Shown one piece after another: positions 23,506 through 35,211 of a stretch of 64,000 nt of DNA; position 1 is the first letter of the stretch, and the number at the start of each line of letters is the position of its first letter. The notes below the pieces were generated by a model. The model had not been told where the DNA came from. It saw nothing but the letters and a program-made list of their open reading frames with translations, and ran no database searches. Source of the DNA: Craterostigma plantagineum (taxonomy: Eukaryota > Streptophyta > Magnoliopsida > Lamiales > Linderniaceae); NCBI GenBank assembly GCA_027422505.1, contig JAPQWV010000688.1, positions 1 to 64,000 on the forward strand. The letters are read 5' to 3'. The translations under genes and the position numbers were made by a program.

Positions 23506-25159
23506 ATGGGCGGCGCGTTGGAAAAAGCGGCGAAGAAAATATTCTCGCCGACCTGCGACGGAAGACATCAACAACACAACCAAACCCACCATGTCCTCGA
23601 CACTGTAAGAACTTGATCTCTCTCACCCTAGCAATTACAGAAAGAAAGATACAGCTTATGATACTCTTGAAATGTAGCTACTCGAATGTGTAGATTGCCT
23701 GTGTTAGCAGCTCAATTTTGTTTTGAGCGGCGATCCTTCAATTTGATCACGATTTTGTTGAGGAATCCATGCTTTTAGTACTCAATTTCGTGCCATTTAT
23801 ATATTGGGCATTTTCTTCTGTTTGGAGTCGAGTAATAGTAGTTCTCTTTAGCTCCTTGTCTTCCTCGTTTTTGAACCTCTTTCTTTAATGTCAGGCTTCA
23901 CCTGCTTCTTCCCCACCGACGAACACATCATCATGTAAGAAGATCACATCAGAAACTCAATCTCATCAAGCCAATTCGACCACCAGCCCTTCTTCTGCTA
24001 ACAAGGTCTGCTTTGCTCACTTACTACATTCCCTGCTTTTTAATCCTCTGTTTGGTAAGAAATAGAACCAAGATTCTAACATTTTTCCTCTGCTTTCATA
24101 TGCCTAACTACTCATCAGAATCTATGCACGATATGCCTCGATCCCTTAAGCTACAGACCTGAGCAAGCCAACATATTCACGGCCCAGTGCTCCCACGCCT
24201 TCCACTTTGAGTGCATCTCCTCCAACGTCAACCACGGAAGCCTAACTTGCCCCATCTGCAGAGCCCATTGGACCCAACTCCCCCGCCGCAGAAACCCTAA
24301 ACCTCGCCTACCCGACCCGTCGACCCGCCTCAGTTTCTCTCTCCTGCCCGTTTCAGGCGCAGGGACGGCGTACTGCCTGAACGTGAAGCTGTGCGGGCGG
24401 CCCCCCATCGACCTTGTCCTGACCGCCTGCCCGAGGGGGCCCCGCCAGCTCAGGCGGACGAAGCAGATGATCGCCGTGGTGGTGTTTTCCCTCAGGCCCG
24501 TCGACCGCCTGGCCGTGGTGGCGCAGTCCTCCTCCTCGGCCGCCTTACGGCGCATGTCGGCGCACGGCAAGAGGATGGCCCTTGCGGCCGTCGACGGGCT
24601 GACCTGCACCCCCGGACAGGCGGGGCGCATGGAGGCGTTGGAGAGGGGAGTCAGAATCCTCGAGGAGCGGGCCCACAAGAACTCCCATTCGGGCGTCTTT
24701 CACCTGACCGACGGCCCGTCGGGACCAGCACCGTTCGACGGCGAGGCTCCCTTTGTCGTCCATAGGTTCGACGTGGGTCTGGGGTTCGGGGTGTCGGGCG
24801 GGTTCGTGGTTCATGGGTTCGAGGATTTCTTGGCGGCGGCGCTGGGCGGGGGCGTGAGGAGCGTGAGGCTGAGGATTGGGGAGGAAGGCGGGTTTCTCGG
24901 GATCGGAGAGATGAGGGGAGGGGAGGAGAGGAATTTTCCGGTGGATGAGCTGGCGGCGGTGAGAGTTGAGTACGGTTACGTGGAGTGTGGCGACGGTGAG
25001 GAAGGACGTGAGGTAATGGGCGAGGCTTTTGTGAGTGTTGGAGAGGGTGATGACGTGGAAGAAGGTGGTTGGGAGATGAGCAGTGGTTATTGGGATAATC
25101 GTGATGCGTTAATGGCTAGAAGATGGGCTAAGCATTTAATTTGCATGTATAATAAATGA
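23506..25159 (+). CDS. WAV3-like RING-H2 E3 ubiquitin ligase with degenerate vWA domain
   Basis: Three exons (23506-23604, 23895-24005, 24119-25159) encode 416 aa. After a Ser/Pro-rich linker comes a RING domain (LCTICLDPL, then CSHAFHFECI and CPICRAHW). The following region aligns with the von Willebrand A domain of WAV3/EDA40 proteins (PIDLVL, RLAVVAQSSSSAALRRM, ALAAVDGL, HLTDG). WAV3-family E3 ligases act in root gravitropism and growth. At the metal-binding MIDAS position, where relatives have DVSGSM, this protein has ACPRGP, and the usual GGT motif is also lost. Length is well below the usual roughly 600-700 aa because the C-terminal part is short. Codon use is strikingly GC-rich in exon 3 compared with neighbours. 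Confidence 0.85.
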
Positions 25160-25503
25160 ATAAATTAATAGATTTGTGCTTTACTGTACTTTTATTTGGT
25201 GATGTTTTCCTTTTGTGTTCATACTTGTTCTAACATTTATGGAAGAATGTAATGATATCGTATTCGTTCGTGGCATTGCACTAAAAAATCTTGAAATTAC
25301 TTGCCTGCTGCCATTGGAATTCGTTGGTTTAGAAGCTACAATTTTATCCAGAATCGTCGACACTGGCGGCAATTTCGGTAAACAAACCAACCGTTGACAA
25401 AAAAAGGGAATAGTTCACTATAATTCAATCGAATTGTCGGTAAATTTATTTGCCTTCATTTAGGGATCGTAAAACCATTTTTGTCAATTGGTTCCCTCAC
25501 TTG
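25160..25503. other. Intergenic region upstream of the HUA1-like gene
   Basis: Short AT-rich spacer with the 3' UTR of the WAV3-like gene and the 5' region of the zinc-finger gene. Nothing else is seen. Confidence 0.5.
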
Positions 25504-28500
25504 ATGGCAAATCAGCTCTACAACTACAAAGCCACTCCCTCCTATGTCGCCGACGCCACCTCTCGATCGGAAGCTTCCAATTATCTTTCCGTTGGAAGCA
25601 TTGCGACGGAGTACTCGACGACGGAGTTGCTTGCCTCGTCATCGGCGATGCGCAACAATCGCCATCATAATTACTCTGTAACTCCAGTGCAACCGTATGT
25701 ACCGCCTCGGGTTGATGGTGGGGCTGCTGTTGCTTCTTCAGCTGAGCCGCTATACGCTTCTTTGAAGCGTAATTTATCTGAATGTAAGAGCTTGTTCTAT
25801 TTTGTGTACATATGCTAAAAGTATACGATTTTAGTTGAGAAGTTGAAATTTAAAAGGAATAACTAGAGACTAGGATCAAGCTTGACTATATGCCCGTATT
25901 AGGGGTCAAAACCTTCGGTGAAACTTCTAATGGATGCTTGCTTGAGGTGTGTTTTTAAGGTTGACCTTTGGCCTTTGGGTTTGATTGGCATTGGTTAACG
26001 AGATTCGTTAGAGTTTAGTACATGTAAACCGAGAGCTGTTGATTAGGCCTGCTGTTTTATTGCTATTCTTGGCTTGCAAAGCTTGTGTCAGACAGAATTC
26101 CTCTCCTCACGATGCTTTACGCTTTCTGATAAAGTGATAATCTGCTAACCATGAGAGTGGTTTCATTACTATATATTTACTTATATTCAGCTTCATTTGT
26201 CATACAATCCTTACATCCTGTAATGTACTGTACGCACATGTGAGTCTTACAAATTGTATCCTGTCTTGGTTAATAATAAATACAGTCCTATAACGACTGC
26301 GATATCTTTATTAAACTTCTATGCTTACTATAATATCTATATATATATATGTGTGTATTTATGATGGATCTATGTATGTATACATAGCTCTCTACCATCA
26401 GACTATTCTTGCTGCGTATAGCAAAGTTGGACAAAACGAAGCTTGGTATCCATCTGACCCTTTAGCCAAGCGAACTAGGTATGAGAGTACTAGCCATTTG
26501 CTTATTTACCCACAGAGACCTGGTGAGAAGGAGTGTGCATTTTATATGCAAACAAGAACCTGTAAATTTGGAGAAAGCTGCAAATTTCACCACCCTATTC
26601 AGGTTCCAGAAGGGGGTATCCCTGATTGGAAAGAGGTGATAATATTTGTTACTTTATCATAAAAAAATCAGATATTCCATTAATGGCTATTCAGTGCTAG
26701 TGTATTCTTATGTTTATATTTAGTTTATGCCTAAATCAATTAGATCTATCTAACCAGTGTCGATTCTATGAGACTGGTGGCTGTAGCATGCTGATTGAAG
26801 CATTGCTACTAGTTGCTCTATGTATTTGCCTGTAAATCGATATAGTATACTTTGTGACGTAGAAGGAAATCCTTTACAACTCTCTTTTTCTCCTGAATAT
26901 GTGGTTTATAGTAGTCATACTTGAAATTTGAAATTGATGGTGGCGAATATTTTGTGGGCAGTTATTATGTATCCTCGCTCTATGTGAGCCATATCCTGCT
27001 GATTAGTAAAGCTTCTTTCTTTCACTCAATGCATACATGCCAAATTTGGTTCTACGATTGTTCAAAATATGCGACTTAATGGCACTATTTGCTTGCATTT
27101 TCAGTTATTGTTTTAAATGGTTGGATATTCGTATTTGTTTTGCTATGAATTTCCTGTTATTCTTCTGGAAATTCTTTTGTCTAACCAATCTGTTGTTCTT
27201 CAGTGTACATTTGATCTCAAATTTATGAAGGGTTTGCTCGTTGACTTGGTTTTAGGGTCCTGTGGGCATTGCTGCTACTTCCTCCACCTCCTCCTCCTTA
27301 CCCGAGAGGCCATCAGAGCCTCCTTGTGCTGTAAGACTCCTCCTTGTAGAGATTTCGTGATACTCTATTCATAAGTAAGCAGTTTAAATAGCCCTTGAAC
27401 AGTTCTATATGAAAACCGGGAAGTGTAAATATGGGGCATCCTGCAAATTTCACCATCCCAAAGAGGTGCAAATACAATTATCTTTAGCCGGATCTGAAAG
27501 CCAACCGCACGTCGACAAACTTGGAGTTAAAAAGCCAGCACAGCCATCGTTTACCCCTTCAGTGTCGTATAACTCAAAAGGGCTTCCTATCAGAATGGTA
27601 TGTACATATGTCTTTATATATAAAGAAAGCTCCGCATAACTAGAAAAAAAAAATACAAAACTTTTCCTTTAAGCTGTTCGAACTTCGACTGATCGTTGAA
27701 TCTAGAAGTCGGTTGAACTTGGTTTGCTTTGGTTGGGTCAAGTCTGTTATGAAATGCATGATGATCTCTTAACTTACTAGTACCATGTGACAGGGTGAAG
27801 AAGACTGCCCTTTCTATCTTAAAGCTGGCAGGTTTAGATACTCTCTGGTCTTCGCATTACAGATCCAAAGCTAGAAATAAATGATTTGCTCGCTTAAGTC
27901 TTGTATTAAATATTGATCAGCTGTAAATACGGGGCGACCTGTCGTTTCAGCCATCCAGAAACATCGTACTTGTCAATCAATGTTAATCCAATAGCTGCAG
28001 CGATTGGCTCCTCTTCCACTCTTCTGCCCTCTCCATCACTATCAGCATATTACAACCCGAGCGTTGGTTCTTCAGCAGCATCTCTTCTATCAACCTACAA
28101 TCCGAGGCCAGCTCAGTCAACGGTAAACTCCATCTCCGATCTCATCTACATCTTAGTAGTGCCATTGTTGATTATGATATGAGCTGTCTTTCTCATTGAT
28201 ATAAATTTCTCAATTCCAGCTTGGCCTAGGCCACACTGTATATCCTCAACGACCAGGACAGCCCCCGTGTGACGTGCGTTCATTTTCTTACCATACACTT
28301 ATCAGTATTCGTCATACATCTTCTCTTCTAAATCCTTCTCTTTTTTCCTGATTTGTTTGGCTCTTCAAGTATTACATGAAACATGGAACATGCAAGTTTG
28401 GCGCTAACTGCAAGTTTCACCATCCAATCGATCGATCAGCTCCCATTCCATCGATCAAAGAGGCTGCCCCTCAGCAGCAAAACAACGTCAAACTAACTCT

Positions 28501-28776
28501 CGCGGGCTTACCAAGAAGAGAGGTAATAAATCTTCTAAGAATTCCAATGTCATAATCGAACGGCGCCTGCATTATTTATTCATTTTGGTGATCTATCATA
28601 CCTATCAATAGGGTGCCATAAATTGCCCGTATTATATGAAGACGGGGACATGCAAATTCGGGTCAACGTGCAAGTTTGACCACCCGACTCCAGGCGAAGT
28701 GCTGGCCCTCGCAGCAACAATATCTAACGCTGCTACTGCTGCTGAAAGTGAACAACATGATGATCAATCTGCTTAA
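25504..28776 (+). CDS. HUA1-like CCCH zinc-finger RNA-binding protein with five fingers
   Basis: Nine exons (25504-25783, 26388-26635, 27256-27330, 27403-27597, 27794-27831, 27921-28122, 28220-28273, 28370-28522, 28612-28776) encode 469 aa. The N-terminus MANQLYNY resembles HUA1 proteins. Five C-x8-C-x5-C-x3-H fingers are visible, starting [40 protein letters not shown] and [10 protein letters not shown]. The recurrent linker (P/Q)ERPxxPxC and the block [11 protein letters not shown] are also HUA1-like. HUA1 binds AGAMOUS pre-mRNA and promotes its processing in floral organ identity. HUA1 has six fingers; the second is absent here because exon 2 (ending GGIPDWKE) splices directly to the exon before finger three. 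The upstream in-frame codons before MANQ are not conserved, so I chose this start. Confidence 0.9.
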
Positions 28777-29553
28777 TGGTTTTTACTTTTTATTTATTTG
28801 ATGCATGCATACTTCGTATTTTCATTGAAAGGTGGGATTGGTTTGACTTGGGAGATTTCTATTTATGTGTTGTATTTTTGTAATGCGATGAATACCATCG
28901 ATCAACCAAGATATGTTATGTTATTTACCTTTTAGTTGATTTGATATTTTCTCATTTACGAACGCAGTCTTTTACAAGTTTTTCAGATACCAACATATGC
29001 TAGTTGCTACCCATTTTCATTAGTATTTAGGACGTGGGGGTTTAAACTTTATTTTATTATGTATTTTATATTAAGCTTACTGTTTATTTTTGTAGCACGA
29101 CTTTCCTTACTATTCGGAAATATAAGAAGAAGCTTCAAGGATGTCAGCTAAAACGTGTCGAGCGCAAACCAAAAACGAACGGGTTTTGGTAGTTTACATA
29201 TATACCCCTGTACCCTTCAGCCTTCTAGATGAATAAGAGACTAATAATATAATACATGTGATGCGATGAAAATTACAGTGGCTAGGCGAGGGAGAAGAAA
29301 TTTCAAAGTCAAAGAAGAAAGAGCTTGGATTGGACGAAAGTAAAGGGAAAATACATATAAGAAGAAACCAACAACCTGACATTATCTTCTGCTTTCTGAT
29401 AATTATTGCCTGTTATACCGAACCCTCTTCAAGTTGTCTTCTTCCCAATAATCCCAATCAGTTCCAGCGTTGATAGGTTTTGATTCTGGTGATTCGTTTA
29501 TTATTTATTTTCCGAGAACAAAAAGCTCCGATTTTTTTTTCGTTGATCGAGTG
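28777..29553. other. Intergenic region between HUA1-like and ALIS genes
   Basis: 3' UTR of the zinc-finger gene and 5' region of the ALIS gene. No additional gene seen. Confidence 0.5.
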
Positions 29554-31240
29554 ATGAGCTCAAATACTCCGTCTTCAAGCGGTGGAGGACCTGGATCGGC
29601 CGAATCCAACGGTCCGCGGAGGAATTCCAAGAGACCCAAGTGTATGTATTTCTTCACAGATATAGTAGCCATTTCTGACCTATAATCGAGCTGGGTTTTG
29701 GTAGATTTCTAATGATTCGCATGTTTTTTCATTGTGTTCTTCAGATTCCAGGTTTACACAGCAAGAACTTCCAGCATGTAAACCTATTCTTACTCCTAAG
29801 TGGGTAAGTAAAAATCTTCATATCCCCTTTTTTCCCTCATCTTTTCAGCGTTTGTTCACATGAGCTCATTTGCCGTGCAGGTAATCTCAACGTTCTTGCT
29901 TGTCAGCGTCGTCTTCATTCCCATCGGAGTCGTCTCCCTCTCTGCCTCTCGAGATGTGAGCTTCGATTTTTAGCTTTCCATCGTTTGCTTTCTTCTGTTA
30001 TGCTTTCCATTGACTGATCATCTTCTCCTCCTCCCTTTTTTCCAGGTAGTTGAAATAATCGATCGGTACGACAGCGTTTGCGTACCTGAAGGCTCGAAAA
30101 ACGACAAGGTTGGGTTTATTCAGAGCCAATCTGACAAAACCTGCAATAGAACTCTTACAGTGAGATCATCTCCCTCCTTCTGATCATATATGGTTTTGAG
30201 ATTTTAGATTGCAAAACGCTGATGTGATATCGATATTGCTCGAAATTCAGGTTCCAAAGCATATGAAAAGTCCAATCTTTGTGTACTACCAGCTCGACAA
30301 TTTCTATCAGAATCATCGCAGGTATTGATCGACAAACCAGAAATCATATGAGAATTCGTCGTTTCTTTTCGTCTCTCATGGGCTGCGATTTTCGTAATAG
30401 ATACGTGAAGAGCCGAAGTGATCAGCAGTTGAGAAACGCCGGCGACGAGCGCGATACAAGTCCCTGCAGCCCCGAGCATACTACGCCCGATGGGCAGCCA
30501 ATCGTCCCTTGTGGGCTCATTGCATGGAGTCTTTTCAACGATAGCTACGACTTTACGCTCAACAGCCAACAGTTGGCCGTGAACACAAAGGACATCTCAT
30601 GGAAGAGCGATAGGGATCACAAATTTGGGAGTAACGTCTTCCCCAAGAATTTTCAGAATGGGACCTTAATCGGCGGTGGCAAGCTCAATACTTCTAAGCC
30701 TGTAAGATCATATCATTTTATTACTGCGTATTAAATTCGATTGTATTCTCATGACTGAAAGAATGTGATGCTATCATACCCAACAGCTGAACGAACAAGA
30801 GAACCTAATCGTATGGATGAGAACGGCTGCTCTGCCTACTTTCAGAAAGCCCATTGGGAGAATAGAAGTGGATCTTCAAGCTGGGGATAGGATCGAGGTC
30901 ACCGTAGGGAACAATTATAACACTTACAGTTTCGACGGTAAGAAGAAGCTCGTACTTTCGACTGCTAGCTGGCTCGGCGGTAAGAACGACTTTATGGGCA
31001 TAGCGTATCTCACCGTGGGCGGATTGTGCTTTTCTTTGGCTTTGGTTTTCATGCTTATGTACCTCATCAAGCCAAGGTACATACTTTATGCCAGTCTTAG
31101 TGTTCCTGGGTATAAAAAGAAGTGATCTTTCTACTTTATGAATTCTTGGGAGGGAATCTAATTTGAAGTATTGCTTGTATTACAGGCAACTTGGAGATCC
31201 AACTTATCTTTCTTGGAACAGAAATCCAGGAGGTCACTGA
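29554..31240 (+). CDS. ALIS: ALA-interacting subunit (CDC50/LEM3 family) of P4-ATPase flippases
   Basis: Eight exons (29554-29641, 29745-29803, 29881-29955, 30046-30159, 30251-30321, 30401-30701, 30787-31076, 31186-31240) encode 350 aa, the usual ALIS length. A cytosolic Ser/Gly-rich N-terminus leads to YSRFTQQELPACKPILTP. The first membrane span is about residues 50-72 and the second is near the C-terminus (GIAYLTVGGLCFSLALVFML). The large lumenal loop has conserved cysteines (SVCVP, KTCNRT, SPCSP, VPCGL) and several N-glycosylation sites. The protein ends QLGDPTYLSWNRNPGG, as in the family. ALIS proteins are needed for ER exit and activity of lipid-flipping P4-ATPases. The 3' half is duplicated at 37.4 kb. 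Confidence 0.95.
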
Positions 31241-31484
31241 TGAGGATGACTACTTTGTATTGTAAGAAGTTTTGCTCTGGCGATCTCCGTCTATCAGTGT
31301 TATGTATTGTATTGTTGTCGATTAAGGGAAAGAATATGAGCAAATTCCGTACAGTACGGACATTGGAAACTTCATCGTTTCATCAGAGTACGCAACAACA
31401 ACCCATGCCATGCGTTATTCTGATAAGAGTTAAGACTCTGTTTCGAAGGTCGAGTGAACAGATTTATTATACCAAGACATCGTA

Positions 31485-31851
31485 TTACAGTATTAAGTCC
31501 TTGGTCGTAGTAGTGTGATCATCGCCTTCTTCCTTCGGGTCGAGCACATGGGTCGGATACTGACCCACGAGCATGGCTTTGGTGGTCTGACCTATCTCCA
31601 TTATAGTTTCGCCGATAGCTTGGAGTACGCTTCCGCGCTTTTCCGCGCCCATTTCTTCTCCCATTTGTGCTCTGTTTTGTTCTTGTTCAGTTTGCTCTGT
31701 TTCTTGACCATGGCGGATTTTGTATCCTCCTTCTCCTTGTCCAACTTCTACCTAGAAGATAAAAGCACCACCTTGAGTGAAGTTCAAGATGATAAAAAAA
31801 AGTTCTTTTTTTGTATTAAACCTTTTCTTCGATGTCCTTCTTCTCCAAGCC
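31485..31851 (-). pseudogene. 5'-truncated SBP65-like LEA remnant (unit 1 copy)
   Basis: Reading on the minus strand, it has the last codons of LEA exon 1 (GLEKKDIEEK), a donor, a short intron, and the complete last exon (VEVGQGEGG through MEIGQTTKAMLVGQ, then stop at 31485). It matches the intact LEA gene at 38.3-39.5 kb closely, with a few-codon insertion near the end. All upstream coding sequence is gone; homology stops abruptly at 31851, where repeat-like DNA begins. The remaining exon frame is still open. Confidence 0.8.
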
Positions 31852-32160
31852 TTAATAATCTACCTAGGCGGTTTCTAGCCGAAATTAGACGGGTGGCTCA
31901 TTTTTTATTTTTTATTTTATGTGCTAATACACCAAAGTAATTATATATTGAATTGATTCATCTACTGAAATAATATCCTTAATAATATTTTTTTTGTATT
32001 AAAAAATTTTCTAATAAAATAAAATAAAAAAAATTAGAGCTTGGCCGCCTAACCCGAATAATCGGTTCGACCGAATAATCCAACGCCTAGTCAAAAATCG
32101 CCGCGGATGGCTCCGCCTAGCACCTAGGCGCTGCCTAGGCCGAGTTTTACAACAGAGGTC
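31852..32160. mobile_element. Probable non-autonomous DNA transposon fragment
   Basis: The stretch opens with CCTAGGCGGTTTCTAGCC and closes with GCACCTAGGCGCTGCCTAGGC, giving complementary CCTAGGCG-rich ends around an AT-rich middle. It begins exactly where LEA homology ends. Target duplications were not resolved. Confidence 0.4.
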
Positions 32161-32234
32161 ACTTAACCCTGGTGTGGGACAAAAAATGAGACGAAGGAGG
32201 AGTTAATTACAAAAGTAAGCACTTTAGCAGGAGT

Positions 32235-33162
32235 TAATTACAAATTAGGCACTTTTCAAATTTGAATTTAAAAAATAGGCATTATGTGTATTGTATTAAA
32301 AAAAATATGCATTCCTTTATTTTATTTTGGTGAATTAATTTTATTATTTGCACAAATTTACTACAAAAGGCATCCTTTTTTTTGTATGAATTAATTTGAC
32401 AATATACACAATTAAAAAAGGTAACACAACTGAACTATGATTCATAAATTGAAGAAACATAAACATACGATTGACGCAAATAAATGAAATATAGTGCACA
32501 ATCGGAAAAAGAAAACCACAATAATTACCACTTATTTTCCTCCATTTTTAAAAGTATTTTATGTCGACATAATGTTTGTCATGAACAGGTAAAACCTGCA
32601 CTGAACCAACTAAAAAACCAAATCGGCGAAGCGAAAAAAACTGTATATCGACATGGTTCAAAATGACTGCTAATTAAAAATAGAACATTTTTACTAATTT
32701 ATTTATTTAGTAATGAAAAATTGTTTATATTACTATGTAAAATAAGAACATTAAAAAGGTGCCTATGAAAAATCGTACATATTACTATGAAAAATCGTAT
32801 TTATTTAGTTCCGAAAAAATTGTGATATAAAATTAGAAACCAAATAATCAAGAAACGATTACTAGTTTGGTTTGATTCAATTTGTGAAGAACATATTAAA
32901 TTTAAGTAAAAAAGTAAATTAGAAATTATTACCAATAAAAAAATTATGAAAAGAAATTATAACATAAATTGTGCCTATTTTTGTATTGGTTAACACATAG
33001 TGCATATATTTTTAAATGACTATTAAAAAGATGCATATAAACGTAAAACACCCCTTTACCAAGTGTCAATTACAAAAAAGGCATTGCGTGTATTTTATTT
33101 CAAAAATAGGCATTCTTTATTTTGTTTTTTTTTTTCTGAATTAATTTTATTATTAGACAAAA
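32235..33162. repeat. Long direct repeat flanking AT-rich DNA
   Basis: About 100-120 bp at 32235-32355 recur in the same orientation at 33066-33162. Shared parts are TTACAAA, AAATAGGCATT, CTTTATTTTATTT-like runs and GAATTAATTTTATTATT. The roughly 700 bp between them is AT-rich with no coding potential. An old non-autonomous element is possible but not shown. Confidence 0.5.
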
Positions 33163-34186
33163 AGGTTAGAAATAAATGTCATATTTTTAATCTACTTTCT
33201 TATTATTAATTGTTTTCATAATCAAATTAGAGACAATAATGAAATTGATGTTTGATACTATCCGTAGAAATGAAAAATAAATTGAACATCCAACTATATT
33301 GGTTAGCTTTTTCTATTTTTTTCAATATTCTGCCGTATTAGAGTACTTTTTGTTCATTTTATTTCGATGCAAATTACAATAGTTTTAAGAACCGAAATCG
33401 ATCGATAGCCCAAAGAAGTTGATCGATTCTAACGAAATCAAAACCACTAACTATAATACATAACTTAAATTACTAAATTATTTCATATATCAAATTTAGG
33501 TCGATCGGTCTAACCTAAAATTTTCCGTTGAAATTTTTAAAACCATATGCCGAACCAAATTTTTGGCCTGATTTTGTTGTTTATTGAAATTTCACAGTTC
33601 GGTTAAGTTAAGTGACTAAAGCGAACTTTTAGTAAAAAATAAAATTAAATAATATCTAATATTATAATGATATAATTTCTTATATATTATGTTTAAATTA
33701 ATAAAAATTAGTTTTTTGGTTTCAAAATAGTAGGTTATAAATATCAGATAGTTAATATCAAATCCAAATTCTGTATGCTATGCGAACCGAAAATTTCTGT
33801 ATGCGATTCGCCTGGTTAAGCTAACTATGAACTCCCAATTAATAATTTATACAATCAATATTGGAAGCAATAATAAATTAGGAAATATTAGAAGCAATAA
33901 TAAATTAGGGAAAAAAAAAAATTAGTTATGCCTAAAATTGTAAAACACCCAGAAAAGAGAGGGACAGGGAATTAATTAACTTATTAGTTATTCACATGTT
34001 ACCCGTGTGAAACATGCTGGGCCATTATATCATATATCATACAACATACACCACACACGCATCCACCGACATATCTAAAATCTTGGAAAACCTTTTGGAA
34101 AAACAACCAACTCAATTCAAAATATGATCAAGTGGAAAATGTGGACAAAAAATAGTAACGTCTTCCAATAATAGCAAGTAAGCATC
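33163..34186. other. AT-rich spacer upstream of the sulfotransferase gene
   Basis: No gene seen. About 33.4-33.83 kb contains scattered CGGTT/AACCG-type motifs like those inside hAT MITEs, but no clean ends. Confidence 0.4.
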
Positions 34187-35211
34187 ATGGAGGAGAAAGA
34201 CGACGAGTTGAAGAAATCTGCTGAAGAAGATGGTCCAATGGAAGAAGTGCAGCAAAGGCTACTCCCAACACTTGAGCAAACAAGGTACTGGGATGGAAAC
34301 ACTATCGTCAAATACAAAGGGTTTTGGTATCGACCCAAGTGGCTCAAGCGAATACTCCGCATTGAGAGGCACTTCAAGCCAAGAAACACCGATGTAATAC
34401 TTTCGAGCATGCCTAAATCAGGCACGACGTGGCTGAAATCTCTCACGTACTCCATAGCAAACAGAAGCGTTCATCCTCCCAATAATCAAGAAACCAATAA
34501 CCACCCTCTCTTCACTTCGAACCCTCACGACCTCGTACAAAGTCTTGAGCTGTCTCTCTCTACATGTTGCAAGAAAACCCTAATCTTGAATCCATCCCTA
34601 GCCCGAGAATATTCTCAACCCACCTCTCTTACGACGCCCTACCTCGCACCGTCCACGAGTCTCCCTGCAAGATCATCTACATATGCAGAAACCCTATGGA
34701 CCGTTTCGTCTCTGAAAGGCATTTCATCTTCGAAAACGGACGTGCGAATAGGGACGCCGAGGCCCTTTTTTCGGAGGATTCTTTGGACGAGTTTGGCCGA
34801 GGGATAGATCTTTTCGGGCCGTCTTGGGAACACATTTTAAGCTACTGGGAAGCCCACAAAAAGAACCCCGATAGAGTGCTGTTCCTCAAGTACGAGGATT
34901 TGAAGAGAGACGAAAATGAAAACATCATAAAGATTGCTGAGTTCATGGGGTTCCCCTTTTCGGCGGAAGAAGTGGAGAGGGATTTGATGGTGGAGAAGAT
35001 ATCGAAGCTTTGCAGCTTTGGGAATCTGAAGGAAGCGAACAGAGAAGGGGTTACTGGTATCATGCCGATGAAGAAGAGTTCGTTCTTTAGAAAGGGTGAA
35101 GTTGGAGATTGGAGTAATTACCTTAGCAAGGAAACGGCTCAGCGCATGAAAGATGTGATGAAGAGCAAGCTACAAGGATCTGGCTTGACCATTGAATTCC
35201 CAGGACTTTGA
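34187..35211 (+). pseudogene. Cytosolic sulfotransferase with a 2-bp frameshift
   Basis: Two overlapping frames together give a complete plant sulfotransferase of about 340 aa. Frame one (from 34187) has a charged N-terminus, YKGFWY, and the PAPS-binding loop PKSGTTWLKSLTY. It changes at the CTCTCTCT run near 34551-34560. The second frame carries PSPRIFSTHL with the catalytic His, the 3'-phosphate-binding IYICRNPMDRFVS, FLKYEDLKRD, and the C-terminal PAPS loop RKGEVGDWSNYL. Removing one CT unit would keep the frame continuous. Frame one continues about 80 codons before a stop, so an unedited transcript would make a truncated protein lacking half the active site. The substrate (flavonoid, brassinosteroid, glucosinolate or other) cannot be told. 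No introns, as usual for this family. Confidence 0.8.

Noticed and set aside
24391..24814. Long alternative frames on both strands across the WAV3-like third exon
   Set aside because: They are by-products of the GC-rich codon use of the real frame. Their translations are Arg/Pro/Gly-rich with no family pattern.
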